NCBI GenBank assembly: GCA_052143835.1
Contig: JBKQRV010000093.1
Coordinates: 62,001-126,000 of the forward strand
Direction of reading: 5' to 3'
Source: DASPPM01 sp052143835
GTDB lineage: Bacteria > Pseudomonadota > Alphaproteobacteria > JACZXZ01
DNA: 64,000 nt
A model generated the notes under the pieces. The model worked only from the letters and a program-made list of their open reading frames with translations, made no database searches and was not told the origin of the DNA. Positions 45,730-53,740 of the stretch are shown here, piece after piece (the stretch's first letter is position 1; every line of letters begins with the position of its first letter). The position numbers were made by a program, and so were the translations under genes.

Positions 45730-46477
45730 GGCGTTGCTCGCGATCGAGGGGCTCGTCAAGCGCTTCGGCGGCCTCACCGCGACCGACCAGGTTTCGCTCG
45801 AGGTTCCCGCGGGCGAGCTCCACGCCGTCATCGGACCGAATGGCGCCGGCAAGACCACGCTCATAGCCCAGCTCGCCGGCGAGCTCATGCCCGATGGGGG
45901 CAGCATCCGCTTTGCCGGCGAGGACGTGACGCGGCTTCCCACGTACAGGCGCGTGCGCCGGGGGCTCGCCCGCTCGTTTCAGATCACGAGCGTCTTCAGG
46001 GAATTCACCACGCTCGACAACGTGGCCCTCGCCGTCCAGGCCCAGGCCGGGCACAGTTTCCGCTTTTGGCGTCCGGCGCGCGCGGAAGCGGCCTTGCGCG
46101 AGCCGGCGCGCGCCATCCTCGAGCAGGTCGGCCTGGGCGCGCGCGCGGACGTGCCGGCTGCGATATTGGCGCATGGCGAGAAGCGCGCGCTCGAGATCGC
46201 ACTCGCGCTCGCCGGCCGGCCGCGGCTCCTCATGCTCGACGAGCCCATGGCGGGCATGGGGCCCGAGGATTCGGCACGCATGGTGCGCTTTCTCTCGACC
46301 CTCAGGGGCAAGCTCACCATCCTACTCATCGAGCACGACATGGACGCCGTGTTCGCGCTCGCCGACCGCATCACCGTGCTCGTCTACGGCCGCGCGATCG
46401 CCAGCGGGACGCCCCAGGCGATCCGGAGCAACGCCGAGGTGCGAGAGGCCTATCTCGGCGAGGAGACCACGCCATGA
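45722..46477 (+). CDS. livG: Branched-chain amino-acid-type ABC ATPase LivG
   Basis: A 251-residue ATPase with Walker A GPNGAGKT (38-45), a signature region AHGEKRALEIA (the LivG form of LSGGQ), Walker B LLMLDEP and an H-loop IEHD. GTG 45722 is chosen because it gives the normal LivG N-terminus; in-frame codons upstream lie in livM. It couples to livM by an 8-base overlap and to livF by ATGA. Confidence 0.9.
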   Translation: MAEALLAIEGLVKRFGGLTATDQVSLEVPAGELHAVIGPNGAGKTTLIAQLAGELMPDGGSIRFAGEDVTRLPTYRRVRRGLARSFQITSVFREFTTLDNVALAVQAQAGHSFRFWRPARAEAALREPARAILEQVGLGARADVPAAILAHGEKRALEIALALAGRPRLLMLDEPMAGMGPEDSARMVRFLSTLRGKLTILLIEHDMDAVFALADRITVLVYGRAIASGTPQAIRSNAEVREAYLGEETTP

Positions 46478-47178
46478 TGCTCGAGGTCTCCGGGCTCGCG
46501 GCCGGCTACGGGGAGAGCCAAGTGCTCTTCGGCATCTCCTTCGAGGTGCGCCGCGGAGAAGTGGTGACGCTTCTGGGCCGCAACGGTATGGGCAAGACCA
46601 CCACCATCTCCGCGATCATGGGCATCGTGCCGCCCCGCGCGGGGGAGATCCTGTTCGAGGGCAAGGCGATCCAGGGGCTGCCCTCTTACCGCGTCGCCAA
46701 GCGCGGCCTCGGCCTGGTGCCCGAGGGACGCCAGGTCTTTCCCAACCTGACCGTGCGTGAGAACCTTGTCGCGACCGCCGCCAATCGTGCCGGCGCGCTG
46801 CGGCCCTGGACGCTCGAGCTCGTGCTCGAGCTTTTCCCGGTGCTCGCGGAACGGCTCAACAGCATGGGCGGGCTGCTCTCGGGCGGGGAGCAGCAGATGC
46901 TGTCGATCGGCCGCGCGCTCATGACCAATCCGCGGCTGCTCATTTTCGACGAGGCGACGGAGGGGCTGGCGCCGCGGGTGCGCGCCGAGATCTGGCGTTG
47001 CCTCCGCACGCTCAAGGCGGCGGGCCAATCGATCCTCGTCATCGACAAGAACATCGATGCGCTGACCCGCATCGCGGAGCGCCACTATATTCTGGAGAAG
47101 GGCCAGATCGTCTGGCAGGGGACGTCGGCGGCGCTGCGTGAGAACGTCGAGCTGCAGCACCGCTATCTCGGGGTGTGA
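46474..47178 (+). CDS. livF: Branched-chain amino-acid-type ABC ATPase LivF
   Basis: A 234-residue ATPase with Walker A GRNGMGKT (35-42), LSGGEQQML signature and Walker B LLIFDEA. The H-loop is unusual: the expected histidine region reads IDKNIDAL, as is common in LivF proteins that have lysine or other residues there. Start ATG 46474 overlaps the livG stop (ATGA). It is the last gene of the operon, followed by a palindromic element. Confidence 0.9.
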   Translation: MMLEVSGLAAGYGESQVLFGISFEVRRGEVVTLLGRNGMGKTTTISAIMGIVPPRAGEILFEGKAIQGLPSYRVAKRGLGLVPEGRQVFPNLTVRENLVATAANRAGALRPWTLELVLELFPVLAERLNSMGGLLSGGEQQMLSIGRALMTNPRLLIFDEATEGLAPRVRAEIWRCLRTLKAAGQSILVIDKNIDALTRIAERHYILEKGQIVWQGTSAALRENVELQHRYLGV

Positions 47179-47180
47179 GA

Positions 47181-47301
47181 GGCTATCGGATTCACACATC
47201 ACGGCGACGGCGCTAAGCCCCTCGCCCGCGCCAGCGGGAGAGGGGCTTAGCGCGATCGGCGCCTCCGCGAACATCTGCGAAGATGTGTGAATGCGATAGC
47301 C
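47181..47301. repeat. 121-bp palindromic element with 20-bp terminal inverted repeats
   Basis: The arms 47181-47200 and 47282-47301 are inverted copies with one mismatch (GGCTATCGGATTCACACATC against its complement). Inside lies a 12-bp perfect stem GCTAAGCCCCTC/GAGGGGCTTAGC (47212-47223 and 47240-47251), and the right arm can also form a small hairpin ACATCT-GCGA-AGATGT. There is no coding frame of note. It has the form of a small non-autonomous mobile or REP-type palindrome sitting just after livF. Confidence 0.65.
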
Positions 47302-47345
47302 CTCGGAGGGGGAGAGGGATGCGGAGGCTTAGCGAGACAAAGTCG

Positions 47346-47366
47346 ACCCCGGACTTGATCCGGGGT
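47346..47366. repeat. Short REP-like hairpin
   Basis: ACCCCGGA-CTTGA-TCCGGGGT, an 8-bp perfect stem with a 5-base loop in the gap between livF and the GST gene. This sequence type is widely repeated in alphaproteobacterial intergenic DNA. No T run follows, so it is not a standard terminator. Confidence 0.55.
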
Positions 47367-47436
47367 GGGTGAGGGGGTGATTCCGCGCCATCGGAACATG
47401 GCTTAGCCCGCGGCCGCCCGCGTCCGGCCTGCGGCA

Positions 47437-48108
47437 TCAAGCATCGAGGGGCGGGGAGAGCTCGCGGTCCGCGGCGGCGATCTCGGCCGCGACGCGCGCG
47501 ATCGCCGGACGCGCTCTCACGCGCTCGTACCACGCGGCGAGTGCCGGGAAACCGTCAAGGCGCGGCCCCTTGAGGCGGAGCGCGTAGAGCACGGTCATGA
47601 ACACGGCAATGTCGGCGAAGGTGAAGTTGCCGCAGAGATAATCCTTGTGCGCCAGCCGCTCGTTGAGATGGCGGTAGTGGAGGAGGATCGCCGCCTCGGC
47701 ACCCCTCGCTGCTTCCTTGCGGGCGCGCTGGCGCGCGGGCTCGGGGTCGGGCGGCTCGGTGCGGTACATCAGAGAGCGCACGTCTGCCAGCAGGATCTCG
47801 TCGGCGTAGAGCTCGAGGAGGCGGCAGCGGGCGCGCTCCACGGCTGTCGCCGGATGGAGGGGCGGCGACGGGTAGGCGTCCTCCAAATATTCGAAGATCA
47901 GCGTCGAATCGAAGAGCGTCAAATCGCCGTCGACCAGCACCGGGACCTGGCCCTTGGGATTGGCGGCCAGCACCGCGGGATGCTTCGGCGCGTAGCCTTG
48001 CGCCTGGCTGAAGGGCACCATCACCCGCTCGAAGGGCAGGCCTTTCTCGTAGAGCGCCATCTCGACCTTGCGGGAGAAAAGACTGAGAGGGCCGGAATAG
48101 AGACGCAT
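47437..48108 (-). CDS. Glutathione S-transferase family protein
   Basis: A 223-residue cytosolic protein with the two-domain GST fold. The thioredoxin-like N-terminal domain (LYSGPLSLFSRKVEMAL ... NPKGQVPVLVDGDLTLFDS) contains the glutathione-site block VPVL-DG...DS at ~55-70; the helical C-terminal domain has FTFADIAVF with the conserved N-capping D. The active serine may be S5 or S9. Possible maleylpyruvate or maleylacetoacetate isomerase in view of the gentisate dioxygenase and FAH-family enzyme in this window, but the sequence does not settle it. It lies 70 bases after the GT-C gene on the same strand. Confidence 0.85.
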   Translation of the reverse strand: MRLYSGPLSLFSRKVEMALYEKGLPFERVMVPFSQAQGYAPKHPAVLAANPKGQVPVLVDGDLTLFDSTLIFEYLEDAYPSPPLHPATAVERARCRLLELYADEILLADVRSLMYRTEPPDPEPARQRARKEAARGAEAAILLHYRHLNERLAHKDYLCGNFTFADIAVFMTVLYALRLKGPRLDGFPALAAWYERVRARPAIARVAAEIAAADRELSPPLDA

Positions 48109-48178
48109 GGGCGTTGCCTCGAAGGAGCCGGGTCAACGGAACGCTACAAGAACATGCTCGGCGCGGCAAGACGCCAGC

Positions 48179-49657
48179 TTAAGGGTGCTCAGACTCGCTC
48201 GCCTCGCGCCGCCGCCATGGCACGCCGTCGAGGCAATAGCCGAGCGAGACCAGTGCCGCCGGGATCACCGGCAGCACATAGCGCATCTCGAGATGGAGCA
48301 AGGCAAAGGCGCCGATGACGCCCATGAAGGTGAGCCAGAGGAAGGCCGCCGCTCTATGGCGGCCGCGGGGCTCGGAGCGCCGTCGCCCGAGCGCCATGAG
48401 CGGGGTGCCGATCGCAAGGATCGCGAGCCCGGCGAGAGCCACGATCTCGAGCGCGAGGAGGGGTGGGCCGAAGGTCGCGGCATTCCAGAAGAGGCCCACG
48501 CGCGGCATCTCGCGCAGCTCGCGCACGCCGGGGATCACGCGCGCGGACGCCCTCGGACCGAGCTGGAGGAAGTCGTTGAGGTTCGCGAGTGGATTGAGGA
48601 GGAGGTTGGCGAGGCGCTCGAGCTGGAGATTGTGCACGACGGTCGCGAGATAGGCGAAGGGATGGCGGCCCAGCATCGCGAGGAAATGGCTGAAGGTCGC
48701 GTGTCTGATCTCGAGCGGATCGAGGCTGTACTCGCGCCACAGGATGTCCACGAGCTGGTACATGCCGGCGAGGCCCGGCGCTACGTCGTGGCTCACGGCG
48801 ATGCGCGAGACGAGGTCGGTGCCGTCGAAGGGATTGCCGAGGCCCAAGGCTTCGATATTGATGGAGGGCCAGAGCCAGTTGACGCTGTCGGTAACGCTCA
48901 AAAAGGCATGGCCGGTGCGGTGCGCGTTCCACAGCATGTGGATCGCCACGAGTGCAACGACGGGCAGGAGAAAGGCGGCGAGCGAGCCGAGCAGCGCCAA
49001 GATGCCCTTGGCGCGCAGCCTGTCGCACAGGACGAGCCCGATAAGCGGGAAGAGCGTGAAGTAGAGCCCCACGTCCCGCATCCAGATCGAGCCGCCCCAG
49101 GCGATCCCCAGCCCCAGGAGCGCGCCCGTTCCGAGCCGCAGTTGCCCGGTCATCTCCATGACGATGAGAAAGACGACCGCGATGAAGAGGCTCGCATAGA
49201 GGCTGTCGCTCAGGACCACGACGTCGTAGAGGCTCGAGCCCGAGATGGCGACGAGCACGAGGATCGCGTATCGGAGTGCGGTGCTGCGCACGAGAGCGGC
49301 AAGAGCGGCCGCGACGAGGGCGAGTGCTGCGACCGAGGCGACGCATTGCACGGTGGCTACTAGCAGCGCGAAGTGGCTGGGGGAGACGAGCTTGGCAAGG
49401 GCGATGAGGAGCGGATAGCCGTAGGGCCTGACGATGGCGAGAGGCTGCGGCCCGCTGAGGAAGGCGCCGTCGTCGAGCCAGCGACGGCTCGCCAGAATGT
49501 CGTCGCCGAGTGTCAAATAGCCGTAACTGTCCGGGAACAGCGAGGCGCCGAGCCAGAAGAGCAGCAAAAGCTTGAGCGCAAGGATGGCGCCAAGCAGCAA
49601 CCCCGCCTTGAGCGCGTAGTCTCTCCCGGCCGCGTCCGCCGCCGTGCCGCGTGTCAT
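48179..49657 (-). CDS. GT-C membrane glycosyltransferase (PMT/ArnT-like)
   Basis: A 492-residue polytopic protein with about eleven helices. The first outer loop carries FPDSYGYL (D43), the acidic motif typical of GT-C enzymes that take sugar from a polyprenyl-phosphate carrier. ATG 49657 is decided by the 4-base ATGA overlap with the upstream GT2 stop; an in-frame extension to 49849 is Arg/Pro-rich antisense-like sequence and is rejected. With the adjacent GT2 (which could make the lipid-linked sugar) it forms a plausible two-step sugar-transfer unit. Acceptor unknown. Confidence 0.75.
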   Translation of the reverse strand: MTRGTAADAAGRDYALKAGLLLGAILALKLLLLFWLGASLFPDSYGYLTLGDDILASRRWLDDGAFLSGPQPLAIVRPYGYPLLIALAKLVSPSHFALLVATVQCVASVAALALVAAALAALVRSTALRYAILVLVAISGSSLYDVVVLSDSLYASLFIAVVFLIVMEMTGQLRLGTGALLGLGIAWGGSIWMRDVGLYFTLFPLIGLVLCDRLRAKGILALLGSLAAFLLPVVALVAIHMLWNAHRTGHAFLSVTDSVNWLWPSINIEALGLGNPFDGTDLVSRIAVSHDVAPGLAGMYQLVDILWREYSLDPLEIRHATFSHFLAMLGRHPFAYLATVVHNLQLERLANLLLNPLANLNDFLQLGPRASARVIPGVRELREMPRVGLFWNAATFGPPLLALEIVALAGLAILAIGTPLMALGRRRSEPRGRHRAAAFLWLTFMGVIGAFALLHLEMRYVLPVIPAALVSLGYCLDGVPWRRREASESEHP

Positions 49658-50622
49658 CGGCTGCGCCCGAGCGGGGGGCGGCGGCACTCGCCTGGCATGA
49701 GCCGGATCGGCGCCAATTCGCGAAAGATGCGGCAGCTCGCGCGAATGCGCGCCCCGTCGTCTGCGCCCCAGCCGAGGCGTGCCGCCAGGAACTCTCGGAA
49801 CTCGCGGGAGAGCCAGCCGCGCCTGCCCTGGCGCCGGGCGTAGTGCCAAGCGCGGCCGGCGGCGCGCTTGAGCGCGTAGCGCTTGAGCTCGGGCGCAAGC
49901 CCAGGTGTGGTGGCCACGAAATTGGCGAGGGCCAAGTTCACGTCATGGAGCTCCTGGGCGCCGTGCTCGGACTGGCGGCCGGGCGCCTCCTCGGGGGCGA
50001 GGAACACGGTTGCTCGCGTGCGCGCGAAGCGCGCGAGCCGCGCCATACGCAGTTCGATCGAATAATCCTGCACGAGGACGCCGGGGTCGCAGCCCCCGCT
50101 CGCACGGACGAGCTCGGCGCGCGCAAGCCAGGCCGAAGGTGTGGTCTGGGCGCGGCGCAGGCATTCCCGAAGCGTGTCCGCGAGCGGCTCGGCAGCGGCC
50201 GTTTGCCCGATCTCCGCCGCCGCGGCGCGGGCCCGCTCAAGCCCGTCCCCGCTGCGGTAGGTGCCGCCCGTGCCGAAGGCGAGCCCGCAACCCGTAGCTG
50301 CGACGGCGTCGAGGAGGAGCGAAGTGGCACCTTGCGTCAGCATGTCGTCGCCGTCGAGGGCCTTGACGAAGTCGCCGCGCACGGCGGCGAGGCCGGCGTT
50401 CATGGCGAGCGAGGGCCCCGCGTTCGGCTGGGAGATGATGCGGCAGTCGGCCCAGCCCGCGGTGAGCGCGCGGAGCGCCGCGAGGCTGCCGTCGCTCGAG
50501 CCGTCGTCGACGAAGATGAACTCGCGCGCGAAACCGCCGCGTTGCCGGGCGAGCCCGTCGAGGACGAAGGGAAGGTAAAGTGCTTTGTTGTAGACGGTGA
50601 TTACGTAGCTGACGCGGATCAT
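49654..50622 (-). CDS. Family 2 glycosyltransferase
   Basis: A 322-residue GT-A enzyme: VSYVITVYNKALYLP, DDGSSD (39-44), NAGPSLAMNAGL and DGDD (90-93). Its ATG overlaps the stop of the cupin gene (TAATG at 50620-50624) and its stop overlaps the start of the GT-C gene, so three genes are translationally coupled. No C-terminal membrane helices of a DPM-like anchor are evident. Confidence 0.85.
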   Translation of the reverse strand: MIRVSYVITVYNKALYLPFVLDGLARQRGGFAREFIFVDDGSSDGSLAALRALTAGWADCRIISQPNAGPSLAMNAGLAAVRGDFVKALDGDDMLTQGATSLLLDAVAATGCGLAFGTGGTYRSGDGLERARAAAAEIGQTAAAEPLADTLRECLRRAQTTPSAWLARAELVRASGGCDPGVLVQDYSIELRMARLARFARTRATVFLAPEEAPGRQSEHGAQELHDVNLALANFVATTPGLAPELKRYALKRAAGRAWHYARRQGRRGWLSREFREFLAARLGWGADDGARIRASCRIFRELAPIRLMPGECRRPPLGRSR

Positions 50623-51086
50623 TACCTGCCATGGGCGGCGGCCGCCGGCTTGGCGCGCGCCGCTCTCGGGGCAGCACTTTTCGTGCGCGCGGGCCGAGGG
50701 GCCCCGACCTCGACCGTCTTGAACTTGGCGGGGAGGGTGATCTCGATCAGCTCGAGGTCGTCGGAGTGGTCGAGCTCGGCGTGGCGTATGCCGGGCGGCT
50801 GGTGCACGCAGGAGCCCGCCCGGGCCACGACCTCGCCCACACCCTCGTAGTTGAACTTCACCCAGCCCTTGAGCACGTAATACATCTGGAAGTCGAGCTT
50901 GTGCTTGTGCCAGCCGAAGCCGCCGTGGTCGCCCTTCTTGGCGCGGATGACATGGGCCATGGCGCGGCCGCCGGTCGCCTCGTTGATGCCGAGGTCGCGG
51001 TACTCGAAGCAGGCTCTCAAGCCGTCGCTCTTGAAGACGGCGTCCTTGGCGTGGGATGCCGAGAACTCGAGCTTCTTGGCGGCCAT
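50622..51086 (-). CDS. Cupin-domain protein
   Basis: A 154-residue protein with a single cupin barrel: GWHKHKLDFQMYYVLKG (histidines of motif 1 near residue 59-61) and a motif-2 region CVHQPPGIRHAEL. A basic Ala/Lys/Arg tail follows. Single cupins can be dioxygenases, isomerases or sugar binders; nothing decides here. Strong ribosome site (GGGAGGTAT). It is coupled by TAATG to the GT2 gene, which is odd for a catabolic cupin and suggests a sugar-related role, or simply shared transcription. Confidence 0.8.
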   Translation of the reverse strand: MAAKKLEFSASHAKDAVFKSDGLRACFEYRDLGINEATGGRAMAHVIRAKKGDHGGFGWHKHKLDFQMYYVLKGWVKFNYEGVGEVVARAGSCVHQPPGIRHAELDHSDDLELIEITLPAKFKTVEVGAPRPARTKSAAPRAARAKPAAAAHGR

Positions 51087-51202
51087 GGCAGATACCTCCC
51101 AGGATCGTCCGCCGCGAGGTTGCGGCGCTCGCGGGCACCGACTATACAACGCGGCCGCGCCGCCCGCCAATGCGCTCGCCGGGCTCTCGCTCGCTTGCGC
51201 GC

Positions 51203-52756
51203 TCAGATCCGCCGCGCGCGGCCGGCCCAGTAGAGATCGCGGATCTTGTGCTTCTGGATCTTGCCGACGGCACTCTTCGGCAGTCCCTCGACGAAGGCGA
51301 CGCGGCGCGGGCGCTTGTGGCGGGGCAGCGCCTCGAGGCAGAACTCGATGATCTCGCTTTCGCTCGCGGCACATCCCGCCCGCAGCACCACGTGCGCGGC
51401 GGGGACCTCGCCCAGGCGCTCGTCGGGAATGCCGATGACCGCGCACTCGAGCACGGCCGGGTGCCGGTAGAGCACCTGCTCGATCTCGAGCGGGAAGATG
51501 TTCTCCCCGCCCTGCACGAGCACGTCCTTGGAGCGGTCGACGAGCACGATGAAGCCGTCCTCGTCGGCGTAGCCGAGATCGCCCGTCCAGAACCAGCCGT
51601 CGTTGTTCTTGTAGGCGGCGGCGGTCGCCTTGGCGTCCTTGTAATAGCCGAGCATGAGATGCTCGCCGCGCGTCGTCACCTCGCCGACCTGGCCGGGCGG
51701 GAGCGCCTTGCCGTCCGGCCCGCGGATCTCGATCTCGACGTTGAAGGCCGGCCGGCCCACGCTCCCCGCCTTCGCCGGCAGGTGCCGGGGCTGCCGCGCA
51801 CAGAGCGGCCCCGCCTCGGAGGTGCCGTAATGATCGGTGAGCCCGAGCCAGGGCATCGTCTCTTGCACGCATTCGATGAGGGCCACCGGCATCGGCATGC
51901 CGGCGTGGTTGACCTTGACGAGCGTGCGCAGCCTCTCGGGCGCAAACGACGGGTGCTTGACCAGGTCGTTGATCTGCGTCGGCACGAGCAACGCGGCGCT
52001 GACGCGGTGGCGCTCGACCATGGCGATGAAGCGCTCTACGTCCCAGTGCGGAAGGAACACGCTCGTCGCTCCGCACATCACCGCGGGATGGAACCAGATG
52101 TAGAGTGCCGCCACGTGGAAAAGCGGGGTCGCCACGGCCGCGATATCCTCCTCGCGGAGGTTGAACTCGACGAGCGTGGTGAGTGCGGCGAGCCCGCGCG
52201 CGCGATGGGAGGCGAGCACGCCCTTGGGCAGGCCCGTGGTGCCGCCGGTGAAGGTGAGCCCGAGCGGATCGTCCTCGCCGAGCGCGACCCGAGGCTCGCT
52301 CGCGTCGCTCTCTGCGAGCAACTCGTCCAAGCTTGTGCTGCGGCCAACGGGGCGGGGGCCGGCGCCGAAGGCGACGATCTCGGCCCTGCCGCCTGCCTCC
52401 TGGCGGGCCGCCTCGGCAAGGGCCACGAGGCTCGCCTCGACCACGATGAGCTTCGCCTCGGTCGAGGCGAGGATGCGCGCGGCCTCGGCGGCGCTGGCGC
52501 GGGCGTTGATGTTGGCGAGCACCGCGCCCGCGCGCGCGGCGCCGTAGTGGACGATGCCGTAGGCCGGGTAATTGCCGCTCATGATGGCGATCGTCTCGCC
52601 CTTGGCGATGCCGCGCGCGGCAAGGGCGTTGGCGAAGCGGTTCGCCGCGGTGTTAAGGGCGGCGAAGTCGAGGCTTTCCTCTCCGCAAAGAATGGCGGCC
52701 TTTCGCGGCAGCCGGCGCGCGGTGCGCCGCAGTATGTCGCCCGCCAAGAGAAACAT
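51203..52756 (-). CDS. AMP-dependent acyl-CoA synthetase/ligase
   Basis: A 517-residue ANL-superfamily enzyme: P-loop LTFTGGTTGLPKG (168-179), YGTSEAG (310-316), TGDLGY (391-396), GGENI (416-420) and the catalytic lysine K499 in KSAVGKI. It activates a carboxylic acid as acyl-AMP and then forms the CoA thioester; the acid (fatty or aromatic) is not evident. ATG 52756 has a GGAGAGGTTGGGGGG leader; a longer in-frame start at 52858 is rejected. It lies 116 bases upstream of the cupin gene on the same strand. Confidence 0.9.
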   Translation of the reverse strand: MFLLAGDILRRTARRLPRKAAILCGEESLDFAALNTAANRFANALAARGIAKGETIAIMSGNYPAYGIVHYGAARAGAVLANINARASAAEAARILASTEAKLIVVEASLVALAEAARQEAGGRAEIVAFGAGPRPVGRSTSLDELLAESDASEPRVALGEDDPLGLTFTGGTTGLPKGVLASHRARGLAALTTLVEFNLREEDIAAVATPLFHVAALYIWFHPAVMCGATSVFLPHWDVERFIAMVERHRVSAALLVPTQINDLVKHPSFAPERLRTLVKVNHAGMPMPVALIECVQETMPWLGLTDHYGTSEAGPLCARQPRHLPAKAGSVGRPAFNVEIEIRGPDGKALPPGQVGEVTTRGEHLMLGYYKDAKATAAAYKNNDGWFWTGDLGYADEDGFIVLVDRSKDVLVQGGENIFPLEIEQVLYRHPAVLECAVIGIPDERLGEVPAAHVVLRAGCAASESEIIEFCLEALPRHKRPRRVAFVEGLPKSAVGKIQKHKIRDLYWAGRARRI

Positions 52757-52915
52757 GACCCCCCAACCTCTCCTTGTCCGTCCGCTCGCGCCCATTGTGG
52801 CGGGAAGCCGTGCCGGCTGGCAAGGCGGGCGGGCAATGCGCACCCGCCGGGCATACACCCGACAGACTGCAGTGGGAAAGAGATTTGCGGCCGCTCTTTG
52901 GGCTCGGCTTCGCGT

Positions 52916-53365
52916 TTACGTTGGCTTCGCCGGCGGCTTGGAAGGGGAGGTCCGAGCGGGCCGCCGTTTCTTCTTCACTGTCACGGCGGTCTTTGGCACA
53001 GGCGTCAAGCGATGCTGCCGGATGAGCTCCGCACACTCGCGCTGGAACCGCTGGTGCGTATTTGTCTCGAGCAGAACGACCTTATCGGCAAATTGGATGA
53101 GAAACAGGAGAGTGGACGATCCCGCCCCGCCGAGATGCAAGTGCATCACGCCGTAATCGGCCAGCAGCCGATCGGCATGACCCGCGGTGGCGCTGTAGAA
53201 TCGATTTGGCACTTCCCGTCCGCTGCTGATCAAATCGATCAGCAGCAGATAATCCTCCTCCTCCTTCGGATTGAGCGCGACGTGCTTGTGAAATTGGCCG
53301 CCCTCGATGACGTCCTTGCCGGTGCCTGTATAGACGATCCTCGCGGATCGCAGCGGCCCGGCCAC
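52916..53365 (-). CDS. Small protein of unknown function (second of a gene pair)
   Basis: A 149-residue protein with no membrane helix. The middle is compact and ordered (DYGVMHLHLGG, then LLFLIQFADKVVLLETNTH), followed by a Lys/Arg/Pro-rich tail. The histidine-rich MHLHLGG next to a hydrophobic strand is a recognisable pattern, but I cannot name the family. The GTG start lies one base after the stop of the upstream small gene, so the two are co-translated. The layout (short basic protein, then a ~150-residue partner) would suit a toxin-antitoxin-like pair; this is a guess. Confidence 0.65.
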   Translation of the reverse strand: MAGPLRSARIVYTGTGKDVIEGGQFHKHVALNPKEEEDYLLLIDLISSGREVPNRFYSATAGHADRLLADYGVMHLHLGGAGSSTLLFLIQFADKVVLLETNTHQRFQRECAELIRQHRLTPVPKTAVTVKKKRRPARTSPSKPPAKPT

Positions 53366-53366
53366 G

Positions 53367-53636
53367 TCAATCTTCGTCGATGACGGGGGCGGCGCGAAGC
53401 CGCGAAAGCCGCTGTTGCCGCGTAAGACGCGAGAGGTTGGTACCTCCCTCCTTACCGCTTGTCACTGCCCCGGTCCTGGCAATGAGACGGTCGAGCAAGG
53501 GCGTCGCGACCCGCACTTGTTCCTGTGGTTTCGGCGCCGCGGCGGCTTTCTTCGCGCCGCCATGGGATGCCTTGCTCCTTGGCGCTTTCGCAGCGGGAGG
53601 CGTGTGATTGAGCGCGAGCTTGGACGATTTAGTCAT
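53367..53636 (-). CDS. Small basic protein of unknown function (first of a gene pair)
   Basis: An 89-residue protein. The N-terminal half is a low-complexity Ala/Lys/Pro stretch; the C-terminal half is probably helical (TPLLDRLIARTGAV ... LSRLTRQQRLSRLRA). ATG 53636 starts near an AT-rich segment (ACAATAATCC on the plus strand), which may be its promoter. It is paired with the 149-residue gene directly downstream. No family recognised. Confidence 0.55.
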   Translation of the reverse strand: MTKSSKLALNHTPPAAKAPRSKASHGGAKKAAAAPKPQEQVRVATPLLDRLIARTGAVTSGKEGGTNLSRLTRQQRLSRLRAAPVIDED

Positions 53637-53740
53637 GTCCTTACAATAATCCCTTTGCCGACGTCTTCAAAGGCTATCGCCAGAGGTGCCTCTGATGGCC
53701 ATGATAGGCGCTCGGCCGCGAACGGCGGGGGAGGCGAGAA

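Noticed and set aside
43834..45942. A 702-residue open frame on the minus strand
   Set aside because: It lies entirely opposite livH, livM and the start of livG, is very rich in D, E, H, R and G, and has no family motif. This is the usual antisense shadow of GC-rich coding DNA.
48107..49363. A 418-residue plus-strand open frame
   Set aside because: It is antisense to the GT-C gene; the charged low-complexity sequence is typical of a shadow frame, and the GT-C gene has clear helices and the PDSYGY motif.
49657..49849. N-terminal extension of the GT-C gene
   Set aside because: It is Arg/Pro-rich and overlaps the coding part of the GT2 gene in another frame; the ATGA overlap at 49654-49657 gives a better start.
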